This document shows positions 26,662 to 35,472 of a stretch of DNA of 64,000 nucleotides, piece by piece (the stretch's first letter is position 1; every line of letters begins with the position of its first letter). This stretch comes from Thermohalobaculum xanthum (GTDB taxonomy: Bacteria; Pseudomonadota; Alphaproteobacteria; Rhodobacterales; Rhodobacteraceae). Position numbers and translations under genes: made by a program. Under the pieces are notes generated by a model, which saw only the letters and a list, made by a program, of their open reading frames with translations, was not told the origin of the DNA and made no database searches. Where the stretch lies: assembly GCF_016623495.1 (NCBI RefSeq), contig NZ_JAEHHL010000001.1, positions 496,001 through 560,000 on the forward strand, written 5' to 3'.

Positions 26662-28617
26662 ATGTTCAGGAAAATCCTCATCGCCAATCGCGGCGAGATC
26701 GCCGTCCGCATCGCCCGCACCGCCCGTGCCATGGGCATCGCGACCGTCGCCGTGCATTCGGACGCCGATGCCGATGCCCAGCATGTGCTGGCCTGCGACG
26801 AGGCCGTTCGCATCGGCCCCGCCCCCGTGGCTGAAAGCTACCTCAAGGCCGAGCGCATCCTGGCCGCCGCGCGCGACACCGGCGCCGAGGCGATCCACCC
26901 CGGCTATGGCTTCCTGTCCGAGAACCCCGGTTTCGCCGAGGCCGTCGAGGCCGCGGGGCTGGTGTTCATCGGCCCGCCCGCCTCGGCCATCCGGGCGATG
27001 GGGCTCAAGGACGCCTCGAAGCGGCTGATGGAGGATGCGGGCGTTCCCGTCACCCCCGGCTATCACGGCGACGACCAGGACCCCGCCTTCCTGGCCGAGC
27101 AGGCCGCGAGGATCGGCTTCCCCGTGCTGATCAAGGCGGCGGCGGGCGGCGGCGGCAAGGGCATGCGCCGCGTCGACGACCCCGCGCAATTCGCCGAGGC
27201 GCTGGCGCGGGCGAAGTCCGAGGCGGCGTCCTCGTTCGGCAACGAGACCGTCCTGATCGAGAAGTACATCCTCAATCCGCGGCATATCGAGGTCCAGGTC
27301 TTCGCCGACGCGCATGGCAACATCGTGCATCTCTACGAGCGCGACTGCTCGGCCCAGCGCCGCCACCAGAAGGTGATCGAGGAGGCCCCTGCCCCCGGCA
27401 TGACGCCCGAGGTTCGCGCCGCCATGACGCGCGCCGCGACGCGCGCGGCCGAGGCCGTGGGCTATCGCGGCGCGGGCACGGTCGAGTTCATCGTCGATGG
27501 CTCGGGCGCGCTCAGGCCCGACGGGTTCTGGTTCATGGAGATGAACACCCGCCTGCAGGTCGAACACCCCGTCACCGAGGCGGTGACCGGCCTCGACCTG
27601 GTCGAGTGGCAACTGCGCGTCGCCGCGGGCGAGCCCCTGCCGCTGGCGCAGGACCAGATCCCGCTGAACGGCCATGCCGTCGAGGCGCGGATCTATGCCG
27701 AGGATCCTGCCCGCGATTTCATGCCGCAGACGGGCCGGCTTTCGATGCTGCGTTTCCCCGGCGGCGCCCGTGTCGACACGGGCGTAGCCGAGGGCGACAC
27801 GGTGACCCCGCATTACGACCCGATGATCGCCAAGGTGATCACCGCGGCGCCCGACCGTGCCGGGGCGTTCGGGCAACTCGCCGATGCGCTGGCCGCGACC
27901 GAGGCGCGGGGCTGCGTGACCAATATCGCCTTCCTCGGCGCGCTGGCGACCGATGAGGACATGCTGGCAGGCCGGATCGACACCGGGCTGATTGCGCGCC
28001 GGATCGACCCGCTGACCGCGCGGCCCGAGGCCGGTGCCCTGGACCTTGGCATCGCGGCAGCCGCGATCACCGGGATGATGGCGCCGCGGCAGATGACCGG
28101 CTGGCGCGCCTGGGGACCGGGGCGCAGCTTCGTCATCATGACGGCGGGCGACGAGCGTCTGACGGTCGCGCTGACACCCGAGGATGGCGGCCTGCGAGCC
28201 GAGACGCCGCTGGGCGCGGTCGGCTTCCGGCTCTCGCCGCTGGGCGGGACGCTGTGGCAGGTCACCAGCGGCGAGGGTACGCGGCGCGTGCATGTTCATC
28301 TGGCCGATGAGGTCGTGACGCTGGCCTCGGCCGGCCGCAGGCTGACCTTCGCGCGCGACAATCCGCTGGTCAGCGGCTCGGAGGACCCGGGCGGCGGCGA
28401 CCACATCGCTGCCCCCCTACCGGGCCTTGTCAAATCGGTCGCGGTCGCGCCGGGCGACACGGTGACCGCGGGCCAGGCGGTGGCAGTGATGGAGGCCATG
28501 AAAATGGAGCACACGCTGCTGGCGCCGCGCGACGGGACCGTGGCCGAGGTCGCCGCGAAGGCGGGCGAGCAGGTGGCGGAGGGGGCGCTGCTGATCGCGC
28601 TCGAGCCCGCGTCGTGA
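26662..28617 (+). CDS. mccA: Methylcrotonyl-CoA carboxylase, biotin-carrying subunit
   Basis: This 651-residue protein joins a biotin carboxylase and a biotin carrier. The biotin carboxylase domain (about 1-445) has IANRGEIAVRIARTA at the start, the ATP-grasp Gly loop AAAGGGGKGMR (about 156-166), EMNTRLQVEHPVTE and YAEDPARDFMP. The BT-type linker follows, then the biotinyl domain with EAMKMEH, the biotin Lys near 614. It carboxylates biotin for MccB. Its last bases overlap the GTG of the HMG-CoA lyase gene (GTGA). Confidence 0.95.
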   Translation: MFRKILIANRGEIAVRIARTARAMGIATVAVHSDADADAQHVLACDEAVRIGPAPVAESYLKAERILAAARDTGAEAIHPGYGFLSENPGFAEAVEAAGLVFIGPPASAIRAMGLKDASKRLMEDAGVPVTPGYHGDDQDPAFLAEQAARIGFPVLIKAAAGGGGKGMRRVDDPAQFAEALARAKSEAASSFGNETVLIEKYILNPRHIEVQVFADAHGNIVHLYERDCSAQRRHQKVIEEAPAPGMTPEVRAAMTRAATRAAEAVGYRGAGTVEFIVDGSGALRPDGFWFMEMNTRLQVEHPVTEAVTGLDLVEWQLRVAAGEPLPLAQDQIPLNGHAVEARIYAEDPARDFMPQTGRLSMLRFPGGARVDTGVAEGDTVTPHYDPMIAKVITAAPDRAGAFGQLADALAATEARGCVTNIAFLGALATDEDMLAGRIDTGLIARRIDPLTARPEAGALDLGIAAAAITGMMAPRQMTGWRAWGPGRSFVIMTAGDERLTVALTPEDGGLRAETPLGAVGFRLSPLGGTLWQVTSGEGTRRVHVHLADEVVTLASAGRRLTFARDNPLVSGSEDPGGGDHIAAPLPGLVKSVAVAPGDTVTAGQAVAVMEAMKMEHTLLAPRDGTVAEVAAKAGEQVAEGALLIALEPAS

Positions 28618-29492
28618 CCGACATCACCATCGTCGAGGTCGGGCCGCGCGACGGCCTCCAGAACGAGGCGCGACCGATTTCGGCCGCCGCCAAGATCGAA
28701 CTGATCGACCGGCTCTCGGCCTGCGGGTTCAAGCGGATCGAGGCGGCCAGCTTCGTTTCGCCCAAATGGGTGCCGCAGATGGCTGATGGCGCCGCGGTCA
28801 TGGAGGGGATCTCGCGGCGGCCCGGCACGGTCTATTCGGCGCTGACGCCGAACCTGAAGGGCTACGAAGCCGCGCGCGCCGCGGGTGCCGACGAGGTCGC
28901 GATCTTCGGCGCGGCCTCCGAGACCTTCAGCCAGCGCAACATCAATGCCTCGATCGCCGAGAGCCTCGAACGTTTCCGCCCGGTGGCCGAGGCGGCGAAG
29001 GCCGATGGGATTCCGGTACGCGGTTATGTGTCGTGCATCGTGGTCTGCCCGTACGAGGGTGCGATCGCGCCCGACGCCGTCGCGCGGGTGACCGCGGCGC
29101 TGTTCGAGATGGGCTGCCACGAGGTCTCGCTGGGCGACACGGTCGGGCGCGGCACGCCAACGAGTATCGGCGCGATGCTGGAGGCCGTTCTGGATGTTGC
29201 CCCGGCCTCGCGGCTGGCAGGGCATTACCACGACACCAATGGCCGCGCGCTCGAGAGCGTCGCCGTCTCGGTCGCGCAGGGGCTGCAGGTTTTCGACAGC
29301 GCCATCGGCGGTCTTGGCGGCTGTCCCTACGCGCCGGGAGCCAAGGGAAACCTCTCGACCACGAAATTGGCGAATTGGTGTGCCGAAAATGGCCACAGAA
29401 CAGGCCTCGACATGGAGAGGCTGAAACAAGCAGAGAACTTCGTGGCGGATCTCAGACGTGACCTCGATGCCTTTCCAGACGATCCGGCTTGA
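28614..29492 (+). CDS. mvaB: Hydroxymethylglutaryl-CoA lyase
   Basis: This 292-residue TIM-barrel enzyme cleaves HMG-CoA to acetoacetate and acetyl-CoA, the last leucine-degradation step. Motifs are VEVGPRDGLQNE at 6-17, KWVPQMAD (about 43-50) and GCPYAPGAKGN, with the loop cysteine, near 237-247. The GTG start overlaps the mccA stop. The end overlaps the hydratase start by about 26-35 bases, so the whole unit is tightly coupled. Confidence 0.94.
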   Translation: MTDITIVEVGPRDGLQNEARPISAAAKIELIDRLSACGFKRIEAASFVSPKWVPQMADGAAVMEGISRRPGTVYSALTPNLKGYEAARAAGADEVAIFGAASETFSQRNINASIAESLERFRPVAEAAKADGIPVRGYVSCIVVCPYEGAIAPDAVARVTAALFEMGCHEVSLGDTVGRGTPTSIGAMLEAVLDVAPASRLAGHYHDTNGRALESVAVSVAQGLQVFDSAIGGLGGCPYAPGAKGNLSTTKLANWCAENGHRTGLDMERLKQAENFVADLRRDLDAFPDDPA

Positions 29493-30255
29493 GTGCGACG
29501 CGCGCGGCGTCGCAACGCTCACGCTTGCCAGGACCGACAAGCACAATTCCCTGGACGCCCAGATGATCGCCGAGTTGGCCGAGGTTGCGCGGCAGATCGC
29601 GGCGGATGCGGCGATCCGCGTGGTGGTGCTGACGGGCGCGGGCGAGAGCTTCTGCGCGGGCGGCGATCTTGGCTGGATGCGCCAGCAGATGGAGGCCGAC
29701 CGCACCACCCGCATCGCTGAGGCGCTGACCCTCGCGCGCATGCTCAAGGCGCTCAACGACCTGCCCAAGCCGCTGATCGGCCGGATCAACGGACAGGCCT
29801 ATGGCGGCGGCATCGGGATGATTTCGGTCTGCGATGCGTCGGTTGCCGCCGAGGGGGCGAAGTTCGGGCTGACCGAGGTGCGACTGGGGCTGATCCCTGC
29901 GACGATCTCGCCCTATGTCGTCGCCCGCCTGACGCCGCCGAGGGCACGCGAGGTCTTCTTTTCGGGCCGCATCTTCGACGCGGCCGAGGCGCTGCGGATC
30001 GGCCTCGTGACGCGCGCGGTCGCGCCCGAGGGGCTCGACGCGGCGGTCGAGGCCGAGGTGGCGCCCTACCTGTCGGCGGCGCCGGGCGCGGTCGCCGCGT
30101 CGAAGGCGCTGGTGCGCCGGTTCTCGCCGCCCATCGGCGAGGCGGAGCTCGAGGCGACGGCGAAGGCGCTGGCCGATCAGTGGGAAACGAGCGAGGCCGA
30201 CGAGGGCATCAGCGCCTTCTTCGCGCGCCGCGCACCGGGATGGAGGCCGGCATGA
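29458..30255 (+). CDS. Enoyl-CoA hydratase, probably 3-methylglutaconyl-CoA hydratase
   Basis: This crotonase-fold enzyme has 265 residues from GTG 29458, or 262 from the ATG at 29467. Oxyanion-hole signatures are visible: GESFCAGGDLGWM (about 62-74) and YGGGIGMISVCD (about 112-123), with the catalytic-site helix EGAKFGLTEVRLGLIP after it. In this operon the missing step between MccAB and HMG-CoA lyase is methylglutaconyl-CoA hydration, so that substrate (LiuC/AUH role) is strongly implied by context. It is followed with an ATGA overlap by a secreted protein gene. Confidence 0.9.
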   Translation: MTSMPFQTIRLECDARGVATLTLARTDKHNSLDAQMIAELAEVARQIAADAAIRVVVLTGAGESFCAGGDLGWMRQQMEADRTTRIAEALTLARMLKALNDLPKPLIGRINGQAYGGGIGMISVCDASVAAEGAKFGLTEVRLGLIPATISPYVVARLTPPRAREVFFSGRIFDAAEALRIGLVTRAVAPEGLDAAVEAEVAPYLSAAPGAVAASKALVRRFSPPIGEAELEATAKALADQWETSEADEGISAFFARRAPGWRPA

Positions 30256-30935
30256 CGGGGACGCTTCGGCTCGCCGCCCTGGTCCTGGGGCTCGGGACTG
30301 CCCTGCCCGGCATGGCCCAGGTGGATACCTTGTCGGATGCTGCGGCCGCGGCGGCGGCCGGAGAATGCACACGCGCCGCGCCGCTCTACGAGGCGGTCCT
30401 GGCCGAACCGGCGGCGGGGCTTCGCAAGATCGAGGCGGGCCAGGGCCTGGCGCTTTGTCTTGCGGACGGGGCCGAGCCGTGGCGTGCGCGCGAAATCATG
30501 GCCGAGCTGCTGCCCGTCGTGCTCAAACAGTTTGGCCCGGCCAGCGGCGGGCTTGCGCGCCACCACGCGATCTGGGCCGAGGTCGAGCTGCGCGCCGGCG
30601 CGCTCAACGTGGCGTGGCGGCGGTCCGAGGCGGCGATCGGCGCGCTGCGGGCGGCGGGACAGCTCGATCCCTTCGAATATTCGGCCGAGATCTACCGCCT
30701 GGCTGCGATTCAGTCGAAGCGCGGCGAGGGTGACGCCTTCCTGGCATTCCTGGACGCCGAGGTCGGCCGCGCCGGAAGCGCGCAATGGGCGGCGCCCGGT
30801 GACGGCGAGCTGTTCGGCGAGGTGATCGGCACCCCGCCGGGGTCCGGCGCGCCCGAGGCGCTGCGGCTCTGGGCGCGTGGCGGGCTCGAGGAGCTCGACC
30901 CGCGCCCCATCTACCTCGACCTGGTCGCCCCCTGA
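30252..30935 (+). CDS. Secreted helical (TPR-like) protein of unknown function
   Basis: This 227-residue protein has a Sec signal in its first ~22 residues (LRLAALVLGLGTALPGMA). The mature region is helical and Ala/Leu-rich with repeating pairs such as CTRAAPLYEAVLAEPA and RHHAIWAEVELRAGALNVAWRRSEAAI, which suggests TPR-like packing. It is coupled to the hydratase by ATGA and ends the operon. The stop codon lies within the bidirectional hairpin. I do not recognise the family. Confidence 0.7.
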   Translation: MTGTLRLAALVLGLGTALPGMAQVDTLSDAAAAAAAGECTRAAPLYEAVLAEPAAGLRKIEAGQGLALCLADGAEPWRAREIMAELLPVVLKQFGPASGGLARHHAIWAEVELRAGALNVAWRRSEAAIGALRAAGQLDPFEYSAEIYRLAAIQSKRGEGDAFLAFLDAEVGRAGSAQWAAPGDGELFGEVIGTPPGSGAPEALRLWARGGLEELDPRPIYLDLVAP

Positions 30936-30948
30936 CGCCTCAGGGGGC
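30927..30948. terminator. Bidirectional hairpin that embeds both opposing stop codons
   Basis: GCCCCCTGA pairs with TCAGGGGGC around a CGCC loop. The TGA stop of the plus gene (30933-30935) and the TGA of the minus gene (30940-30942, read as TCA) pair with each other inside the 9-bp stem. Confidence 0.7.
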
Positions 30949-32520
30949 CGCGTAGCCGCGGAAACCCTGCAAGAACCAGAGCTGGTAGGGCGCCTCGCGG
31001 TCGGAATGGGTCGGGAAGGTGCCCGCGTCGATCTCGTAGGCTTCGTCGAACGCGCTCACGATGTTCTCGGCGCCCCCGTGGATCGCCAGCAGCATGCTGC
31101 GCGAATCCCCCGGCCGCAGGGTCGCGACAAGTTCGTGATGGTTCTGCGGGTTGAGAAGCGGGTTCCAGACCGCGATGTCATCCCAGGTGAGCCCGCCTTC
31201 GAACATGCACTCGGACAAACGGCGGCGGTCGTTCGAGAGCAGCACCTGCGCGCCCTCCTCGGCCATCGCGCCGAGGGCCAGGGCGCAGAACGGTTCGGAC
31301 ATCCGCATCTTCTTGAAGGGATCGGCGAAACGCGGCAGATCGAGCGGCATCGTGGCATAGGCCAGCGCCAGCCCGACCACGGCGACAAGCGCCGCCGCGC
31401 CGATCGCCAGCTGCGCCTTGAGGCCGCGCCACCAGCCTGCATCGACCAGCAGGCGCGCGGCGATGATCGAGCCCGCGACATAGGCCGGCGCGGCCCAGTT
31501 CGGCTGCGCGCGCGTGACGAAGCTGAGCGCGATCATGCCAACCAGCAGCGGATAGCACTGCCAGGCCAGCAGCCGCATGCGCCAGTCGTCCCGCCAGCTG
31601 CCGAGCCGCCAGAGGGCGAGCAGGAGCGCGGCGAAGAAGACCGGCCCGATCACGCCAAGCTGTGCGCCGGTGAACTCGGCCAGCTTGCCCGGGTTGAAGT
31701 AGCCCCGGCCGGGATTGGCGTCCTCAGCCACATGGGTGACAGTGGCAAAGCCGTTGGCCGCGTTCCAGAGCAGGTTCGGCGCGAAGACCGCCAGGCCCAC
31801 GGCAACTGCGATCGCCGTGCCGCGCAGGTCGCGCTCGCGCGCCGAGAAGAGCCCGTAGCCCAGCGCGCCGGCGGCGAAGGCGAGCATCGTGTACTTCGCC
31901 AGCATGCCCAGGCCGAAGGCGACGCCCACGGCGGCCCACCAGCGCGCATCCCCGGTCTCGCCCGCACGGACCAGCGCGTAGAGCCCGCCGGCAAGTGCGA
32001 CCATAACGACGGGATCGGTCGACATGATCATCGCCGAGACGCCGACGCCGGGCGCAAGGCTGTAGCCCGCCGCCGCCCAGAAGCCCACGCGGCCGTCGAA
32101 GAGCCGCGCGCCCACCGCGAAGATGCCAAGCGCGATCAGGGCATGGGCGAGCGGGCTGGCAAAGCGAAGCCAGAACAGCGTGTCGCCGCCCAGGTCTGTC
32201 GCGATGCGGATGACGAACCCGACGAGAGGCGGCTTGGAGAAATAGCCCCAGGCGAGCTCCTGGCCATAGGCCCAGTATTGCGCCTCGTCGAAATGCACCG
32301 GGATCAGCGCAAGCGCGTTGATCGCGAGATGGAGGGCAAGGAGCGCCGCGATCAGAGCAAAGGTTCGCAGCCGCCACGGACCGACAGGCTGCGCGGCACC
32401 CGACTTGCCAGCGTTTGAGGCGCGGCGTCCGCGTGCCTTGCCCTGCCCCGAGGCCGACCCGCGCGTTCCGCCGCCGCTAGCGGCGCGCACCCGTTTGTCC
32501 CTTGCCGCTCGCGTCGTCAT
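30940..32520 (-). CDS. Glycosyltransferase family 39 (ArnT/PMT-like) membrane protein
   Basis: This 526-residue polytopic protein of the lipid-linked-sugar transferase type is predicted in the inner membrane with its catalytic loop in the periplasm. A long basic, Ala/Gly-rich cytosolic tail (1-47) precedes the first helix. The acidic motif HFDEAQYWAYG follows the first helix (about 75-85), as in ArnT and PMT-family enzymes. About ten hydrophobic segments follow, then a soluble C-terminal domain (about 405-526). Acceptor and sugar are unknown. It is divergent from pepN and convergent with the leucine operon. Confidence 0.87.
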   Translation of the reverse strand: MTTRAARDKRVRAASGGGTRGSASGQGKARGRRASNAGKSGAAQPVGPWRLRTFALIAALLALHLAINALALIPVHFDEAQYWAYGQELAWGYFSKPPLVGFVIRIATDLGGDTLFWLRFASPLAHALIALGIFAVGARLFDGRVGFWAAAGYSLAPGVGVSAMIMSTDPVVMVALAGGLYALVRAGETGDARWWAAVGVAFGLGMLAKYTMLAFAAGALGYGLFSARERDLRGTAIAVAVGLAVFAPNLLWNAANGFATVTHVAEDANPGRGYFNPGKLAEFTGAQLGVIGPVFFAALLLALWRLGSWRDDWRMRLLAWQCYPLLVGMIALSFVTRAQPNWAAPAYVAGSIIAARLLVDAGWWRGLKAQLAIGAAALVAVVGLALAYATMPLDLPRFADPFKKMRMSEPFCALALGAMAEEGAQVLLSNDRRRLSECMFEGGLTWDDIAVWNPLLNPQNHHELVATLRPGDSRSMLLAIHGGAENIVSAFDEAYEIDAGTFPTHSDREAPYQLWFLQGFRGYAAP

Positions 32521-32664
32521 CGCATGCCTCTGCCCTGCCCGCTTCGGTTCCGGCGGCTTTTTCGCGCGCCCCTTCTAACGGATGCGCCGTGGTCACGGAA
32601 GGGGCTGGGAACCGCGGCGCCGAGCCGCTATCTCAGTCGGGCCAGCGACAAGGAGACAGAGCAG

Positions 32665-35286
32665 ATGCGCACGGACACCGCGACCGGAGCCGACCGCAAG
32701 ATCCGCCTTGCAGACTACCGGCCGCCCGCATGGATGATCGAGCAGGTCAGGCTCGATTTCGACCTGGCACCGCGAGCGACCCGGGTGCGGGCGCGCATCG
32801 CTTTCCGGCGCAACTCGCAGGCCGAAGGCGCGCGGCCCGATCTGAGGCTCGACGGCCGGCGGCTGACCTTCGTCGGGGCCAGCATCGACGGCGCGCCGCT
32901 GGACCAGCAGGCGCTGAGCTTCGACGCCGAGGGGCTGACCGTGCCCGCAGCCGCCCTGCCCGGCGACAGCTTTACCTGGGAATGCGAGACCGAGATCGAC
33001 CCCGAGACCAATACCGAGCTCGAGGGCCTCTACCTGTCGCGCAACATGTTCTGCACGCAATGCGAGGCCGAGGGCTTCCGCAAGATAACCTACTATCCCG
33101 ACCGCCCCGACGTGATGGCCCCCTTCACCGTGCGGATCGAGGCGGCCGCGGCCGACTATCCGGTCCTGCTGTCCAACGGCAACCCGGGCGCCACCGGCGG
33201 TCTTCCCGGCGGGCGCCATTTTGCCGAATGGCACGATCCGCATCCCAAGCCTGCCTACCTTTTTGCCCTCGTCGCAGGCGAACTGGTCGCCCACGAGGAC
33301 CGCTTCACCACGGCCTCGGGCCGCGAGGTCGAACTGCGCGTCTGGGTCCGCCCCGGCGACGAGGACAAGTGCGCCTACGCCATGGATGCGCTCAAGCGCT
33401 CGATGCGCTGGGACGAGACGGCCTATGGCCGGGAGTACGATCTCGACGTCTTCCAGATCGTGGCGGTCGACGACTTCAACATGGGGGCGATGGAGAACAA
33501 GGGGCTCAACATCTTCAACTCGAAGTACGTGCTCGCGAGCCCCGAGACCGCGACGGATGCGGATTACGAGCGCATCGAGTCGATCGTCGCGCACGAGTAT
33601 TTCCACAACTGGACCGGCAACCGCATCACCTGCCGAGACTGGTTCCAGCTGTGCCTGAAGGAGGGGCTCACGGTTTTCCGCGACCAGTGCTTCACCGGTG
33701 ACGAGCGCTCGGAGCCGGTCAAGCGCATCGACGACGTGAAGCTGCTGCGCGCGCGCCAGTTCCGCGAGGACCAGGGGCCGCTGGCCCATCCGGTGCGGCC
33801 CGAGGAATACATCGAGATCAACAACTTCTACACCGCGACCGTCTACGAGAAGGGCGCCGAGGTGATCCGGATGCTGCGCACCCTGGTGGGCGAGGACGGA
33901 TACCGCAAAGCGCTGGACCTCTATTTCGAGCGCCATGACGGCGAGGCCTGCACCATCGAGCAGTTCCGCCAGTGCTTCGAGGATGCCACGGGCCGTGACC
34001 TGTCGGATTTCGCGCGCTGGTGGAGCCAGGCGGGCACGCCGCGGCTGTCGATGTCCGAGGACTGGGACGGCGGGACCTACACGCTGACCTTGCGCCAGCA
34101 AACCCCGCCCACGCCGGGACAGGACAGCAAGGCGCCGCTTGTGATCCCGGTCGCGACCGGGTTGATCGGCCCCGATGGTGCCGAACTGGTGCCGACGCGG
34201 GTGCTGGAGCTGCGCGAGGCGGAACAGGCGTTCCGCTTCGAGGGGTTGCCGGCACGGCCGGTGGCCTCGGTGCTGCGCGGCTTCTCGGCGCCGGTGACGC
34301 TGGAGAGGCAGCTCGACGACGCGACGCGTGCCTTCCTGCTGGCGCATGACATCGATCCCTTCAACCGCTGGCAAGCCGGGCGCGATTACGCGGTGGCGAT
34401 CGCGCTTCGGCTGATCGCGGGGGGCACGATCCCGAACGCCTGGGCCGAGGCGCTGGGCCGCCTGCTGGCCGATGACAGCCTCGATCCGGCCTTCCGGGCA
34501 TTGGCGCTCGAGTTGCCGGGCGAGGACGAGATGGCCGGCGAGGTGGTGACGCGGGGCGGCCTTGCGGATCCCGATGCCATCCACGAGGCGCTGCGCGCGA
34601 TGCGTGCCCATCTCGGCGGCGCACTGGGCGAGGCGCTGGCCACGCTTCGGGCGCGGATGGCGGTGACGGGCCCCTATTCGCCGGATGCAGGCGCCGCGGG
34701 GCGCCGGGCGCTCGCGAACCGCTGCCTTGCGCTGATGCTGGCCGCCGACACGCCCGAGGCGCATCGCGCGGCCGAGGCGCAGTTCGACGCGGCCGACAAC
34801 ATGACCGACCGGATCGCCGCGCTTGCTGTGCTGGTTCACGCCGACGCGCCCGGCGCGACACCGCGGCTGGACGCGTTCCTGAAGGCGTGGGAGCACGACC
34901 CGCTGGTGCTGGACAAGTGGCTCACGGTGCAGGCGACGGCGCCGCTGAAGGACGCCGCGGCGCGGGTCGAGGCGCTGACGGGTCATTCGGCCTTCGAATG
35001 GAAGAACCCCAACCGGTTCCGTGCGCTGATCGGAAGCTTTGCTGTCGGCAACGCGGTGGGCTTCCACGCGGCGGATGGCGCGGGCTACAGGCTGGTCGCC
35101 GACTGGCTCCTGCGCCTCGACCCGGTGAACCCCCAGACGACCGCGCGCGTCGCGGGATGCTTCGAGACATGGCGGCGCTACGAGCCGGGCCGCCAGGCGC
35201 TGATGCGCGCCGAGCTCGAACGGATCGCCGCGGCGCCCGCGCTGTCGAGGAATACCCGCGAGATCGTCGAGCGCATCTTGGGCTGA
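32665..35286 (+). CDS. pepN: Aminopeptidase N (M1 family)
   Basis: This 873-residue zinc aminopeptidase releases N-terminal residues from cytosolic peptides. The GAMEN exopeptidase motif is near 274-278. Zinc ligands are HEYFH at about 310-314 with the third Glu in LKEGLTVF. The C-terminal helical domains, as in E. coli PepN, run from about 540. Length equals the E. coli enzyme (870). The ATG at 32665 follows AAGGAGA; the frame extends upstream without support. A large hairpin lies 32 bases after the stop. Confidence 0.96.
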   Translation: MRTDTATGADRKIRLADYRPPAWMIEQVRLDFDLAPRATRVRARIAFRRNSQAEGARPDLRLDGRRLTFVGASIDGAPLDQQALSFDAEGLTVPAAALPGDSFTWECETEIDPETNTELEGLYLSRNMFCTQCEAEGFRKITYYPDRPDVMAPFTVRIEAAAADYPVLLSNGNPGATGGLPGGRHFAEWHDPHPKPAYLFALVAGELVAHEDRFTTASGREVELRVWVRPGDEDKCAYAMDALKRSMRWDETAYGREYDLDVFQIVAVDDFNMGAMENKGLNIFNSKYVLASPETATDADYERIESIVAHEYFHNWTGNRITCRDWFQLCLKEGLTVFRDQCFTGDERSEPVKRIDDVKLLRARQFREDQGPLAHPVRPEEYIEINNFYTATVYEKGAEVIRMLRTLVGEDGYRKALDLYFERHDGEACTIEQFRQCFEDATGRDLSDFARWWSQAGTPRLSMSEDWDGGTYTLTLRQQTPPTPGQDSKAPLVIPVATGLIGPDGAELVPTRVLELREAEQAFRFEGLPARPVASVLRGFSAPVTLERQLDDATRAFLLAHDIDPFNRWQAGRDYAVAIALRLIAGGTIPNAWAEALGRLLADDSLDPAFRALALELPGEDEMAGEVVTRGGLADPDAIHEALRAMRAHLGGALGEALATLRARMAVTGPYSPDAGAAGRRALANRCLALMLAADTPEAHRAAEAQFDAADNMTDRIAALAVLVHADAPGATPRLDAFLKAWEHDPLVLDKWLTVQATAPLKDAAARVEALTGHSAFEWKNPNRFRALIGSFAVGNAVGFHAADGAGYRLVADWLLRLDPVNPQTTARVAGCFETWRRYEPGRQALMRAELERIAAAPALSRNTREIVERILG

Positions 35287-35317
35287 GGCGCGGCGCGCGG
35301 CGTCGCGGACAGAATCG

Positions 35318-35350
35318 ACCACTGCCCGAAGCGCCCTTCGGCGCAGTGGT
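35318..35350 (+). terminator. Long hairpin downstream of pepN
   Basis: ACCACTGC pairs with GCAGTGGT, and stacked inside it CCGAAG pairs with CTTCGG, with one bulged base and a 4-base loop. The total is 14 pairs. No U-tract follows. It may be a stable 3' end for pepN mRNA or an intrinsic terminator of the GC-only type. Confidence 0.5.
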
Positions 35351-35472
35351 GCGCGCCCGCGAAATCTGTCATGGTTTCAGGCTTCTGAAGCCACGAGTCG
35401 CCGTCTGACGCGAAGCCGACTCAACCAGCGGAACGCAGCGGATCCGGCGGTCGTCGAGGGAGCGCCTGGATC

